Positions 1 to 10,710 of a stretch of DNA of 64,000 nt are shown here, one piece after another. Origin of the DNA: Ahaetulla prasina (lineage: Eukaryota > Chordata > Lepidosauria > Squamata > Colubridae); the NCBI RefSeq assembly GCF_028640845.1, contig NC_080542.1, positions 18,518,283-18,582,282 on the forward strand. Reading direction: 5' to 3'. A program made the position numbers and the translations under genes. Each line of letters starts with the position of its first letter. Position 1 is the first letter of the stretch. The notes beneath the pieces are model-generated. The model did no database searches. It had not been told where the DNA came from and saw only the letters and a program-made list of their open reading frames with translations.

Positions 1-24
1 TTGCCTCCCCAGGCTCCTTAGGGC

Positions 25-333
25 CCCAACAGGAAGCAGTTGTTGGAGCTAAGCAGCCACCATGAGAAAGAGTTGACAAAACTGCTGGCTCAGTTCAAAT
101 TGGATCTGACCAAGAAGGAGGCTCAAAAGAAGCACCTCACTGAGTACCACAAGCATAGGCTTTCCAAACAGAGGAAAGATCTGCAGGAGTGCAAGGCCAG
201 GTACCGGCACTTGGAGGCTCAGCGGACTGAGATAGTCAGCCACTTCCAGGCCATGAGGCAATCCCACTGGAACAAAGCCCTCAGGCTCTTCATCACCAGC
301 AGTGCTTCCCTCCAGCCTTTGCCCAGACTTTGA
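25..333 (+). pseudogene. Coiled-coil protein gene fragment (retrocopy or lone exon), unrecognised
   Basis: An open stretch reads as a charged, Lys/Glu/Gln-rich helical segment of about 97 residues (motifs HEKELTKLL, KEAQKK, EYHKHRL, HFQAM) followed by SHWNKAL. The composition and spacing suggest a coiled coil. Reading upstream in the same frame gives a TAG near position 26, and there is no clear splice acceptor. Downstream the frame runs into repeat DNA after about 330. I do not recognise the parent gene. Because it is cut off by the window edge and by repeats, I read it as a pseudogene fragment or one exon of a longer gene extending left. Codon-like composition supports former coding use; a function cannot be given. 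Confidence 0.4.
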
Positions 334-360
334 AGCTGACCCCAAGTCGGAATTTCTGCC

Positions 361-395
361 CCCCCTTTGGGGTCACAAAAAGACCCCAAAGGGGG
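361..395. repeat. Perfect 14-bp inverted repeat (hairpin)
   Basis: Arms 361-374 (CCCCCTTTGGGGTC) and 382-395 are exact reverse complements around a 7-base A-rich loop. It sits where the coiled-coil fragment ends and MITE-like DNA begins, so it is probably part of a transposon end rather than a terminator. Confidence 0.6.
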
Positions 396-399
396 AGAC

Positions 400-562
400 T
401 CACAACCATTTATTGCATGTATCCAGCCCAGGGACCAAAGTTTGAAAACCCCTGATTTAGTGCAATATAAAAAATGCAAATAATTTTTCTGCGGACCATC
501 AAAATTTTCTTGCGGACCACCAGTGGTCCACGGACCACCAGTTGGTGACCACTGCTCTACAT
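400..562. mobile_element. Two hAT-type MITE end fragments
   Basis: Around 425-460 the sequence reads like a MITE terminus (AAAGTTTGAAAACCCCTG). Around 495-560 is another (GCGGACCACCAGTGGTCC, then GTTGGTGACCACTGCTCTA), typical of Charlie-like hAT inverted repeats. Both lack a recognisable partner end, so they are fragments. Confidence 0.45.
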
Positions 563-674
563 GGAGCTGCCCTTCAGGAAACTTTCTGAAGCTGCAACCA
601 GTTCAGAATATGGCAGCTTTCTGGTACATCAATGCATTTCCACATAAAACCATTACTGTGTGAGTTGGTCTGGT

Positions 675-930
675 TCTCAGTAGGCTTCAGGTGCAGTTCA
701 AATTCTGGTTGTCACCTTTAAATCCCTGCATGGCATAGAGCTAAGTTATTTACAAGACCAACTGATTCCAATAGCTTGTACTGGTTCCACTAGATCCAGC
801 AGGATAGATCTAAGTTCCTTCTGTGTAACAATGGTATTTTGTGGAATCAGGAGGCATATCTTCTGTGCACTGAATGTGCCCTATGGAACAGCCTCACTTT
901 GATGGTCAATGACCCCATTAGCCTTCCTGA
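675..930 (+). mobile_element. Old L2-type LINE 3' fragment
   Basis: The plus strand reads as a decayed copy of the L2 ORF2 C-terminus seen several times elsewhere in the window. The line 'VQFK...LHG..L..YL' aligns at 690-755 and 'WNSL..' at 873-905, with stops in every frame. It is much more diverged than the copies at 10.9, 43.7, 51.2 and 53.7 kb. Confidence 0.5.
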
Positions 931-2314
931 AATTCTGATTTTCCCCTAATTCCTTGGGGAAGAACTGTATGATGGTAGAACCCCATGGAAGTGGGGTATT
1001 CTATCTTGTAAGAATAGGTATACTTAGTGTGGCAGTTTTTTCTAATTACCTTGATTTCCTAGATTCACATCATCTAGGAATGTATGATACCATATACCAG
1101 CTATCATTTAATAAATAAATGAGCTGATGTGCATGTTGTGTGGACATATTTAACCCTTTGATCTACATCCTTTGGAACAAGAGGCCTAACTTCTACAGTT
1201 TTAATAGAAGAGAATATAGATAGCTTAGAGTTCTTGGTCCTCTCTGGCCTTAGGTATTGCTTGCAGATGTTTTTTTAATTTTTATTTTTTAAAAACAGCT
1301 TGCAGATGTTTTATTACCAACTAGATAACATCATAAAAGCTAGGAAATGTGGGGTTTATTCCCTATTTATATACAGTAGCTTCCCTTACTAGTGTTGGTG
1401 GAGGTGAGGTTTTCTTCATAATAGTTCCTTGATCAAGGTATTGTTTTCTACTTGATTGTTTGTCATGTGTTAATTCCTGCTTATCTGGGTGCTGGAGAGG
1501 ATGTGTCCCAGTCTCAACACCACATACGTTAACTTTGTGAAGTAAATAAAAAAGCAGCAAGGGAAACATGCGCTCAACAACATGCATGCTCACAGCAGGG
1601 AGACAAGTCCCCAAAAGTCATGTAATCTTGCCCTAGGAGAGTTCTAGTCCAAAATAGGAGGTGCAAGACCGGTCAAATGAAGTCCAAGGGTCTAAATGCA
1701 GAAGGTTCATCAGCCAGTCCAGATCTAGAATCAGAGTCCTGAGGTTTCATGTTGGGAGACAAGGTGCACAAAGTCCATTGTTGCCAACAGAGAGACTAGA
1801 GCTTGCTGTTCTTAAATGGAAGCAACCCCAATGTCTATGGATATTCTCAGTCATCCAGGTCACCTTTGGGACAAGCAATCCCAATGTTACTCATTTGGAA
1901 GAGCAAGGTCCTTTTCTTGAACAGAGCCTTACAGAATGCTTTTGCTCTGCTCTGAGTCCTCATTTTCAGAGACTGGCAGCACCTGTGCCTACTGGTCCCT
2001 AGATGAGCCCATCTCCTTTGTTTGCAGCTACTCAGACAGCAACACTGGAACTGGATGCTAATTGTCGCTCTTCAAATCAGAACCTGAACCTTGCTATGAC
2101 AATCAATCCTTTCCTTGCATTCTATCAAAATAATAAACTTAGGTCTCCTGGCATAGCTCTCTCCCCTTTTTTTAAAATAAATCTAGCCCCATCTCTGTGT
2201 TCTTCTAAAGATAACATTGGCTACTGTTATTTTCTAGAATTGCTTCTACCCATAAATATGTGCACAAGAACAGTCACCAAAGAAGAGATAAAACCAACTG
2301 ATATAACTGGATTT
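931..2314. other. Intergenic; no gene seen; OR A 3' flank at its right end
   Basis: No gene recognised. Open frames of about 110 codons at 1661-2002 and 2003-2335 show no known domain and start in ordinary low-constraint sequence. From about 2090 the sequence (CTATCAAAATAATAAACTT and following) is paralogous to the 3' flanks of OR B (6490), OR C (16850) and OR D (23620), so it belongs to the duplicated OR unit. Confidence 0.5.
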
Positions 2315-3223
2315 TTACCTAAGGAAGACGCATAACTTTGCTACTATTTTCTGGAAAGCAGCTTTTATCTCTTTATTCCTCAAGCTGTAAATGATGGGGT
2401 TCAAGCTTGGGGTCACTACTGTGTAGAGAAGGGCAAGAAACCTGTTATTGTCCTGAGAATTTGCTGAGTTGGGATGAATGTAGGCAGCAGTGATTGTTCC
2501 ATAGTAGAGGAGAACAACAGTGAGATGTGAGGAACAAGTGGAAAATGCTTTCTGCCTGTTCTTGGCTACTGGCATCATGAGAATAGTAGAGATGATGAGG
2601 ATGTAGGAAAAAAGGATGAGTAAAAGGGGTACCAGGGCAAACACCATAGTTAGTATGGCATTAGCCACTTCATTTTTGTAGGTATCAGTGGAAGTCAGTC
2701 TTAAAACAGGCATAATATCACAGAAGAAATGGCTGATTCTATTCAACCCACAGAAAGGAAGGGTGAATATTGAAACAGATTGCCCCAAACCCATCAAAAT
2801 CCCAAAGGCCCATGATGCAGCAACAAAATTAGCACATTCTCTATAGTTCATGATAGATGGGTATTGCAAGGGTTTGCAAATGGCAACATAGCGGTCATAT
2901 GCCATGGCACAAAGAAGACAACACTCAGTGACGCTAAAAAGAACGAAGAAACACATTTGACATCCACAGCCCCAAAGGGATATAGTCTGATTCTCCAATA
3001 ATAAGTTCATTAGCATCTTTGGGCTGATGGTTGAGGTGTAGCCAATTTCCAAAAAAGACATGTTCCAGAGGAAGAAGTACATTGGTGTGTGAAGGGTAGG
3101 ACTAAAAATGATGAGGATCAAAACCAGGCTGTTGCCCATCAAAGCTATGAAGTAGAATATTAGAACCAGGCAAAATAAAAACTGTTGTATTGTCTTGAAA
3201 TCTGAGAAACCTATCAAAATCAT
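2315..3223 (-). pseudogene. Olfactory receptor A, class II; canonical start codon lost
   Basis: Seven-transmembrane odorant receptor of olfactory neuron cilia, coupling to G-olf by family knowledge. Visible motifs: GNSLVLIL (TM1), PMYFFLWN (TM2), MAYDRYVAICKPLQYP (end of TM3), KAFSTCSSH (TM6) and PSLNPIIYSLRN (TM7). The body is open to a TAA at 2315-2317. In the paralogues translation starts at an ATG shortly after a splice acceptor. Here that codon (3254-3256) is ACG, and no other in-frame ATG lies between the acceptor (near 3277) and 3223. Starting at the ATG at 3223 would give 302 residues and lose the N-terminal NQS glycosylation site. It may be a recent pseudogene or a shortened receptor. 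Its 3' half is almost identical to OR E. The five copies resemble OR family 6/10-type receptors, but I assign no symbol. Confidence 0.8.
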
Positions 3224-3276
3224 CTCAGTCAAACAGGACTGGTTGTCTTTCTTCGTAGTATTGTCCAGGTTGAAGC

Positions 3277-4245
3277 CTAAGAAAACAAGAAAAATGCGAC
3301 ATAAACATTACATTCCTCTCTTAGCAATTTCAGCTTTAAAGAATAAGAACGTGAAGTTTATTAGAGTCTTTGAACATTTTGTAGAATATGCCTGAGAATA
3401 TCATGGATAGCCAAGAAAATAAACAAATGGACCTAATAAACAAGTCAAGCTGAAGTTCTCAAGACATAAATCGTCAGATTTAAATTATTTTACTTTGAAC
3501 ATATTATGCAAAGAACTAGGTTTCTGGAAAAAGCTTTGTTGCTATGAAAGGAAGAATGACAGAGAAGATGGAAACAATCAGCAAGTTACATTGTCTAAGT
3601 TGCAGTGGCAATAAATGCATCCTTGGAAAACCTGAAGGACCAGATTAGGGAAGGATCATTACGCAGACAATTTAGAGTCAACACTGATTTGATAGCACTT
3701 AATTGATCAATCAATTTAATCAGCTGTTAACAATTAATAGCCTTTTCATAATAGATACTTATATTCTGCACCCCTCACATTTACTCAAAAGTAGTCAATT
3801 GATCCCATTAATTTGATCCAATTGAAAATTAGAGACTGCTTATTTAAATTTAGTGTCCTACACATTTTTTTTTTTGCAATTATATCATTTTAATAAATCA
3901 TACATTATTCTCTTTTATTCAGAATTGATTTGTCAGAATGTTCAATGCTCAGAATTTAAATATGGCCCTCTTGAGTTTAAGACACAGACTTGATTTCAAG
4001 GTGACACATCTTTGTTTGTTTAATTCTTTATTATTTCAGAGATTTGATCATTGTAAAATAAACTCAACTGTTACTGAGTTTCCTTGAAATAATAAACTTT
4101 TTATAGCTACATTGCTGATGATAAAAATCTCTTAATATTCCTCAGACTATTATTCAAAAATAAAGCTTCTTTTTATGAAGTTGAGTATCTGCAGGAACCA
4201 TCCCACCAAATCTGACCTTGATAAATTATAAGACATCAATCTTAC
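3277..4245 (-). other. Intron of OR A
   Basis: AT-rich DNA between the conserved donor (GTAAG on the minus strand at 4241-4245) and the acceptor beside the coding exon (TTTTCTTAG, near 3277). No coding sequence seen. Confidence 0.5.
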
Positions 4246-4580
4246 TTTATGAATGATTTTCTGGTGGTTTTTATACAGATAATATTTCTTCTTAAGGAAC
4301 ACTCCACAAGCTGTAATATTCACTGGTAATTCAAGGTCTTGAAAATTCTACTACCTTAGATGACTCTTTATGCATTCCTTCTACTGTAGGCTGATTAGTG
4401 GAGCTGACATTACCAAATTTGAAGAAGCCCCTGGACTCCTAGAGGTTCCAAAATTCCAAAGAGACTGGAGAACTTTTTTTTCTCTAACAAGGTCTCATGA
4501 AACGTCCAAGGTTTCATCCTGGGGATCTGGTAAATGAATACCAGAAGACAACCTGAACCTAGGGAAAAGCATTCTTTACA
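4246..4580 (-). promoter_or_regulatory. OR A promoter and non-coding 5' exon
   Basis: This block is conserved upstream of all five OR genes and in two orphan copies. Read on the minus strand it holds a homeodomain-like ATTCATTTACC, TCCCCAGGATG, a CTTGTTAGAGAAAAAA tract, a GGAGTC box, then an exon ending at the donor at 4241-4245. The TATA position here reads TTCAAATTT, weaker than in the other copies. With the lost start codon of OR A this fits a decaying gene. Promoter role is inferred from conservation and position. Confidence 0.5.
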
Positions 4581-5071
4581 GCTGAGTTAAGAAACCCAGT
4601 GGCTTCAGATACTGGATATTTTCATTTACAATTTGCATGACTCCCTAACCATTTTCCATGCTAACTCACTCATATAGGGAATTTAGTTCAAAAGATGATT
4701 ACAATGGCATAATAGATATTGTGTCTAAACTCCTGCCATGGAATCAATAACTGTGTGGAACATTTGGGGGCTGATTTTAATATTTCTCCTCTTCCTTGAG
4801 CTCAGAAAGTTCAATTTTATTTAAATCCTTTCCCATTTCTTCCATACCACTTGATGCTCACATGATGTGGATCTCAAATAGTATAGTTTGTTTATAATTA
4901 AATATTCTCATTGTTGGGTTACCTCTGGTGATTCATCTAGAATCTCCTATGATTGGGGATATGTAAAAATTGAAATTATAAGCAAATCAGTCCTGGCTCT
5001 CATAGTTTCAAGAATATATATTGCTGTTGTTATGATAGCACTTTTATCAACTTAGTAGAAATTGAATAGGG
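4581..5071. other. Intergenic, paralogous upstream flank of OR A
   Basis: No gene seen. Part of it (4590-4650, GTGGCTTCAGATACTGGATATTTTCATTT) matches the upstream flanks of OR B (8190) and OR C (18830), so the duplicated unit extends at least this far. Confidence 0.45.
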
Positions 5072-5079
5072 GAGCCAGC

Positions 5080-5309
5080 CAGAGGTGGGTTTCAGCAGGT
5101 TCTGACCAGTTCTGGAGAACCGGTAGCAGAAATTTTGATAGTTCGGAGAACCGGTAGTAAAAATTCTGACTGGCCACGCCCCCATCTATTCTCTGCCTGA
5201 GTCCCAGCTGATCAAGAGGAAATGGGGATTTTGCAGTATCCTTACCCTTCCATGCCCACCAAGCCATGCTCACAGAACCAGTAGCAAAAAAACTTGAAAC
5301 CCACCACTG
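5080..5309. mobile_element. hAT-type MITE (M1) with 8-bp target duplication
   Basis: Terminal inverted repeats CAGAGGTGGGTTTCAG and TTGAAACCCACCACTG flank a 230-bp body containing AGAACCGGTAG motifs. Flanks GAGCCAGC (5072-5079) and GAGTCAGC (5310-5317) match 7 of 8, the target duplication size expected of hAT elements. Confidence 0.8.
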
Positions 5310-5317
5310 GAGTCAGC

Positions 5318-6040
5318 TGAGAGTACCATTTATTAATTATTTTATTGATACTGAAATTTACTGATTGCTCCATCTAGCCAAGATTCCCTAGTTTTACAGT
5401 TCTCTTATACTTTGTCAGGCCTCTTATTGAAACTGGAATGACCTTTGGAGAATATCAGAGTAAGATCTGGATTTCTGCATCCAGTGGCAGAAGGGGAAAT
5501 CTAACCAGCTAGCTCCTTGCATAGTTGTTAATGTCACCCAAGTTGTAACTACGCCATCTGTAAATGTTAAAACAGGAATTCAATAGGTTTGTCAGTGAAG
5601 AATAAGAAGAAATATTTCAATACAGGATAATAAAATACTGATCTCATACAAATGATAAATGGATAAAGTGTTTTATAATAAGAAAGAACAGAGTTTGTTT
5701 ATTATTGTTGCAATTCTAAGAAGACCAATATATCCAGGAATATTTTTTTTAAAAAAAATCAAAATTAATCTAAAGTTCCTATGTGGTACCATCACTGAAT
5801 TCAGTGATAAGTTGTATATATACTTCAATAAATAATACTGTCTGATAATCCTTTATCTCCCTTTCCATGAAGGTAGTAAATCTCACATGCTCCTATTTCT
5901 ACACCTAAAGTTAGAAGCTACTAAGCCAAATACATCTTCCCAGCAAAAATACAGCAATGGAACAGCCATATGGTTTCAAACAATACAATTATCTGTTCTA
6001 AACAAATAATACGTTTACACTTTTCCAGAGTAACTATCAG
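5318..6040. other. Intergenic, nothing recognised
   Basis: AT-rich sequence without a supported gene or repeat on either strand. Confidence 0.4.
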
Positions 6041-6043
6041 ATC

Positions 6044-6178
6044 AGGCACTGGGTACTCCACCACTGGTGATTTTTAAGAAGAGCTTGGAAAATCACTCAT
6101 CTGAAATGATATAAGGCAGAGCAGAGATTGGACTAGAAGACCTTCAAGGTTCCTTCCAACTCTGTTATTCTGATACAA
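6044..6178 (+). mobile_element. CR1 LINE 3' end, truncated
   Basis: Reads GATTTTTAAGAAGAGCTTGG, then a diverged GGTTGGACTAGA.GACCT box and CCTTCCAACTCTGTTATTCT, the standard CR1 3' terminus. The same tail recurs at 18.3 and 19.2 kb. Confidence 0.8.
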
Positions 6179-6670
6179 AACTTTGCAAAGGCTAAGGACT
6201 GATGATAAACTTGGAAAAGATGAAGATAGCACAAGGTATGCTGAGGTCTGAGAAAGCAAAAGATTGTAACTTTTTACACAGAAATGGTGTTCATATTATA
6301 TTTTATATTCTTGTATTTCAAAATCTCAAATGACTTGTTCATCTTCCCCATTGTTTCATTCTCACATCCGGGTTGCTACTGACTTCTTGAAAGCATATTT
6401 TATCTCCTTTCTTTTGCCACCCTTTCCTTTAGACTTTCTGAGCAGTCTGGTATCTTTCATTTTCAATAAATGGACAAATAACCTTTACCTGAATTCTATC
6501 AAAATAATAAACTTTCAGGACTCTCTTCTTTTTCTAAATAAATCTATCCAGATCATTACATGATAAAGGGTGAAATCTGCCACTAACACAGGGTATAATA
6601 TTTTATCCTGTATTTATGTTCCTAATAATTGAATTCTGTTGAAGAGAACAAATTTGTGGGTATACTAGGG
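6179..6670. other. 3' flank of OR B (duplicated unit)
   Basis: Paralogous to 16720-17033 and 23580-23830. No coding sequence seen. The match to the OR C side is interrupted there by a CR1 insertion that is absent here. Confidence 0.5.
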
Positions 6671-7615
6671 TTATTCAGTAAAGAAGAGCTGCTTCCTTGT
6701 TACAGATTTCATGAAAGCAGCTTTTATCTCTTTATTTCTCAAGCTGTAAATGATGGGATTTAAACTTGGGGTCACCACTGTGTAGAGCAGAGCAAGGAAC
6801 CTGCTACTGTCCATGGTATATTCTGAGTTGGGACGAATGTAGGTAACAATGCAGGTTCCGTAGAAAATGCAGACCATGGTGAGATGTGAGGAACAAATGG
6901 AAAATGCTTTGCGCCTGTTCTTCGCCAGTGGCATTGTGAGAATAGTGGAAATAATGAGGATGTATGAAAACAGGATGAGCAAAAGAGGTACTAGAATAAA
7001 TAAAACTGTTACTGTGGCAATAGCCGCCTCATTTTTGTAAGTATTAGTGGATGCCAGTCTCAGAACAGGCATAAGGTCACAGAAGAAATGGCTGATTCTA
7101 TTTGACCCACAGAAGGGAAGGGTGAATATTGAAATAGATTGCCCCAGACCCACAGAAACACCAATGACCCATGAAGCAGCAGCAAGCTTAGCACATTCCC
7201 TGAGGTTCATGATACATGGGTATTGCAAGGGTTTACAAATGGCAACGTAGCGGTCATATGCCATGACACAAAGAAGACAACACTCTGTAATACCAAAGAG
7301 AATGAAGAAACACATTTGAAATTCACAGCCCCAAAATGATATGTTCTGGTTGTCTGATAATAGGTTCACTAGCATCTTTGGGCTGATGGAGGAAGTGTAG
7401 CCAATTTCCAAAAAGGACAAGTTCCAGAGGAAGAAGTACATTGGGGTGTGCAGGGTTGGACTGAAAATGATGAGGATCAAAATCAAGCTGTTGCCCATCA
7501 AAGACATGAGGTAAAATATTAGAACCAGGCAAAACAGAAGTTCTCGTATAGACTGAAAATCTGAAAAGCCAAGCAGAACAATTTCGGTCAAACAGGTCCA
7601 GTTCTCTTTCTTCAT
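6671..7615 (-). CDS. Olfactory receptor B, class II, intact
   Basis: Intact 314-residue odorant receptor. Start is the ATG at 7613-7615 (MKKENWTC), giving an N-glycosylation site NWT at residue 5; the open frame extends two codons upstream (TTG ATA), which is not a start. Landmarks: GNS at 41-43, PMYFFLWN at 59-66, Cys97, MAYDRY at 118-123, Cys169, Cys179, KAFSICSSH at 236-244 and PSLNPIIYSLRN at 283-294, ending KQLFFTE. Length and all class II motifs are normal. The usual Cys189 partner of Cys169 is Ser in this whole group. It sits in a same-strand array with four paralogues and its own promoter module about 0.2 kb upstream, the shortest intron of the set. The splice acceptor reads CCTAAG, so AAG rather than the usual CAG/TAG. 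Expression would be monoallelic in olfactory neurons by family knowledge. Confidence 0.92.
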   Translation of the reverse strand: MKKENWTCLTEIVLLGFSDFQSIRELLFCLVLIFYLMSLMGNSLILILIIFSPTLHTPMYFFLWNLSFLEIGYTSSISPKMLVNLLSDNQNISFWGCEFQMCFFILFGITECCLLCVMAYDRYVAICKPLQYPCIMNLRECAKLAAASWVIGVSVGLGQSISIFTLPFCGSNRISHFFCDLMPVLRLASTNTYKNEAAIATVTVLFILVPLLLILFSYILIISTILTMPLAKNRRKAFSICSSHLTMVCIFYGTCIVTYIRPNSEYTMDSSRFLALLYTVVTPSLNPIIYSLRNKEIKAAFMKSVTRKQLFFTE

Positions 7616-7821
7616 TATCAAAACCTTAGGAAAGGAAGAAAATTAAATAATTCTTCATAACATTTTTAAAGAATGGACTAGACTTGCTATCCTTGAAATC
7701 TACATGACTATATCACAATACACTACTATTAGTACGTTGGATCAATAAAACCTTTCATGGAATTGTATAACAGGGAGAACCAACCCACCGAACATGAACC
7801 AAGGGAATGTATTGACCTTAC

Positions 7822-8170
7822 TTTAGATTTGTTTTCTGATATTTTTAGAAAAATGGAAAATTTCTTCTCATGAGAAACCTGAAAGGCACTAAAAAAATAA
7901 GATCTTGAAGATCGGCTTGCCATGAATGACTCTCCATGTATCCCGTTCCCTGGAAAAAGATGGATTATTTTTATTTGCAGACATTTCAGATCAGCCAACA
8001 TCAAAGGAGTTAAGGAGTCTATAAAATCACTTGACTCCTAGAGGATCAGAAAGTCTAGAGAGACGAAAGAACTTTTTTCTCTAACAAGATCTCCTAACAA
8101 GATCTCCTGAGGATTCATTTTGGGGATTTGATTAATGAATACCAAGGACATCCAGGGCCCTGGGGAAACA
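7822..8170 (-). promoter_or_regulatory. OR B promoter and non-coding 5' exon
   Basis: On the minus strand: TTCATTAATC (homeodomain-like), AATCCCCAAAATGAA, AGGAGATCTTGTTAGAG, GGAGTCAAGTGA, a TATA-like ATTTTATAGA at 8018-8027, then an exon of about 170 bases ending at the donor GTAAG (7817-7821). It is nearly identical in layout to the OR C module. OR promoters are known to carry homeodomain and O/E sites; their presence here is inference from motif shape. Confidence 0.6.
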
Positions 8171-8284
8171 TTGTTTAGAAGAGGTAGGAAATCCAGGGCC
8201 CTCAGATGCTGTGTGTATTTTGGTTTCCATTTCCAGGACTCTCTGTCTTTCTGTTGACTCTGTCTTATTGTAGTCCAAAAGGCC

Positions 8285-8485
8285 TGCTAGTGGGATAATT
8301 AATTTTATTTTATTTATTTCATCAAGCATGTATTTTATGACAGATACAAGTGTAAACCTAATTATAAATACATGTAAAGGATACAAATAAAAGAAAACAT
8401 TAGGACAGGGATGGTAGGCATGCTGGTGCGCTTATGCACGCCCCTTACAGACCTCTTAGGAATGGGATGAGCTCAGGGGTCGAAT
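8285..8485 (-). mobile_element. 3' end fragment of CR1/Jockey-group LINE
   Basis: CGCTTATGCACGCCCCTTAC and CCTCTTAGGAATGGG match the 3' end of the longer element at 27168-30500 in the same orientation, with a TTTATT tail at 8300-8330. Confidence 0.7.
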
Positions 8486-8734
8486 GCTCCCGGTTCGGAC
8501 CAGCTCGCCGATCCGGTAGTGATGGCAGTGGGTGGTTCGGAGAACCGGTAGCAAAAATCCCTGGTCCTGCCCCCTGCTCTGCTGAGCTACACCATCATCA
8601 GAGGGTTTTTTTTTTAACTTTTAAAAGCAGTTTTTCTTCAGCCAAAAACATGCCTTTAAAAGTAAAAAAAAAGCCTTTGAGGATCCCGTGGCTCAGCTGA
8701 GATCATCAGAACCCTTTAAAACAACCTCTTCAGC
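8486..8734. other. Unresolved repeat-like stretch with AGAACCGG motif
   Basis: Contains GGTTCGGAGAACCGGTAGCA, shared with the interior of the hAT MITE family, but without clear terminal repeats. No gene seen. Confidence 0.35.
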
Positions 8735-10423
8735 TACAAACAGATAGAAGGAGCACCCATGGGATCACCCTTCTCACCCATCATCGCAAACCTATACATG
8801 GAATACTTTGAAACCAACGCATTAAATAAATCTGAACTCAAACCCAAACTCTAGCTTAGATATGTAGATGACACTTTCATAATTTGGCCACATGAAAAGG
8901 AGAAACTGGACAACTTCCTCACACATCTCAACAGCCTACACCCCAAAATACTAGGAAATAGAAGCTAACAACCAACTCCCCTTTCTGGACATCCTAATCT
9001 ACAAAAAACCCAAGGGCTCCCAAGGACTCACCATCTACCAGAAAAAAAACACACACCAACTGCTGCTTAAACACACAATCACATCAGCACCCTGCATAGA
9101 TCAACTCCTTAGCCAAGACTTTCATCTCCAGAACCAAACGCCTAGCCAACAAAGACCACCTGAAAACTGAATTACACACTCTCACAAACATATTAATCTC
9201 CAACGGACTCCAAAGAAACACAATTACCAACCTAATCCAAAGGGAGACACCGCCCAAGAACCAAGACACAGAACAAGACAACAGCATCGCCCTCCTCCCC
9301 TGTACATCAAAGGCACCACAGATAAAATCAGCAAAATTCTCCACAAACACAACATCAAAACAGCCTTCTGCACAGACCAAAAAATAGCCAACATCTTAAG
9401 AAACCCCAAAGACAAGATCCATCTAGAAAACCAAGGAATCTATGAAATACCATGCAAAATCTTCCCAGTCACATACATTGGACAAACTAATAGGAGAATA
9501 AATGCATGCATTATAGAACACAAGAATGCAGTCAGAAAAGAAGAAAAAAACTCCTCCCTTTTCCAGCACCTTAAAATCACAGGACATGAAATTAATTTTG
9601 AAGAAACCAAATTAATCTCCAAAACTGAACACTATAACAAGAGAATAATTATGGAAGTCATCAAAATAGAGAAACACCCCCACAACATGAACAAACGGGA
9701 TGACACCTCCCGCCTACCAGACATCTGGAAACTAGCCTTAGTCAACAAACGAGTCCCAGCCATGAAAATTGACACTGGACCCAGGATAACACACGACACC
9801 ACCACCATTCATCCTCACCAGATTCAAACCCAAACCCATCCCACAGACAAAACACAACCACCATCCAGAAGCCAGACCATGCTGGCACTACTGGCTGCTG
9901 CACCCCCCTCTGATCCCCACACAAAGCAAGCTGACACATGCCAGGAACACATAACAAGACCTTGGACTTGGAGCCAAACCAAAACCCGGGATGCTGCATC
10001 ATGCTCAAGACATCACATCACAGAACTCCAGAGGTCACAACACCAAAGCTCAGGACATTACAACACAACCTACTACCCAGGATGTTACAGCACAAGACTC
10101 AGGAGGTCACATTCCCAGAACTCAGGACATTTCCAGGAAGCCCATTACCATTACAGGAGGTCACATTCCCAAAACTCAGGATGTTTCCAGAAAGCCCATT
10201 AATTAGGTCGTTACAACACAAAAGACTAGGACCACACCCACACAGAATGCTATGAAACAGCCAACCAATCTGCAAACACCCATTCCATCTACCAATCAAG
10301 ATGCAACCACACAGCCAACCAACCCACTCACAGCAACAGTCCCCACCTCCCCATCAGTATTTAAAGAAAGACGCAGCTCCGACCACGTTTTGCTCGCACA
10401 AGCACAAAGCCGAAAGTACCAGC

Positions 10424-10454
10424 CTGAAGATGATGAGTGAGACCTCGTCGAAAC
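10424..10454 (+). ncRNA. Hammerhead-ribozyme-like motif 1 in Penelope element
   Basis: Core CTGAAGA (10424-10430, fits CUGANGA), a hairpin GATGAG-TGAGAC-CTCGTC (10432-10449) in the stem II position, then GAAAC (10450-10454). These parts are in hammerhead order. Stems I and III are not resolved by eye. Confidence 0.5.
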
Positions 10455-10710
10455 GTCACCAAGATACTCTCAACCTTACACAGGAAAAGACCCGAATATG
10501 CCAAGACCTACATACCTATACCTGTGAAAACCGACAAAAACAAATATATACATATACGTATATGTATACACACATACATACATATATATGGGGCAGACCA
10601 GGTGCTTCGACAGAAAAACACTTTATATATATATATATATATGGGTATTGCAAGGGTCGACTATATATATGTGTGTGTGTGTGTGTATGTGTGTGTGTGT
10701 GTGTTTGTGT

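Noticed and set aside
1661..2335. Two adjacent frames of about 110 codons
   Set aside because: No recognisable domain, and the second overlaps the duplicated OR 3' flank.
7047..7250. Plus-strand open frames opposite the OR genes (also 17416-17607 and 39643-39846)
   Set aside because: They are antisense shadows of the conserved OR coding region and recur only because the ORs are paralogues.
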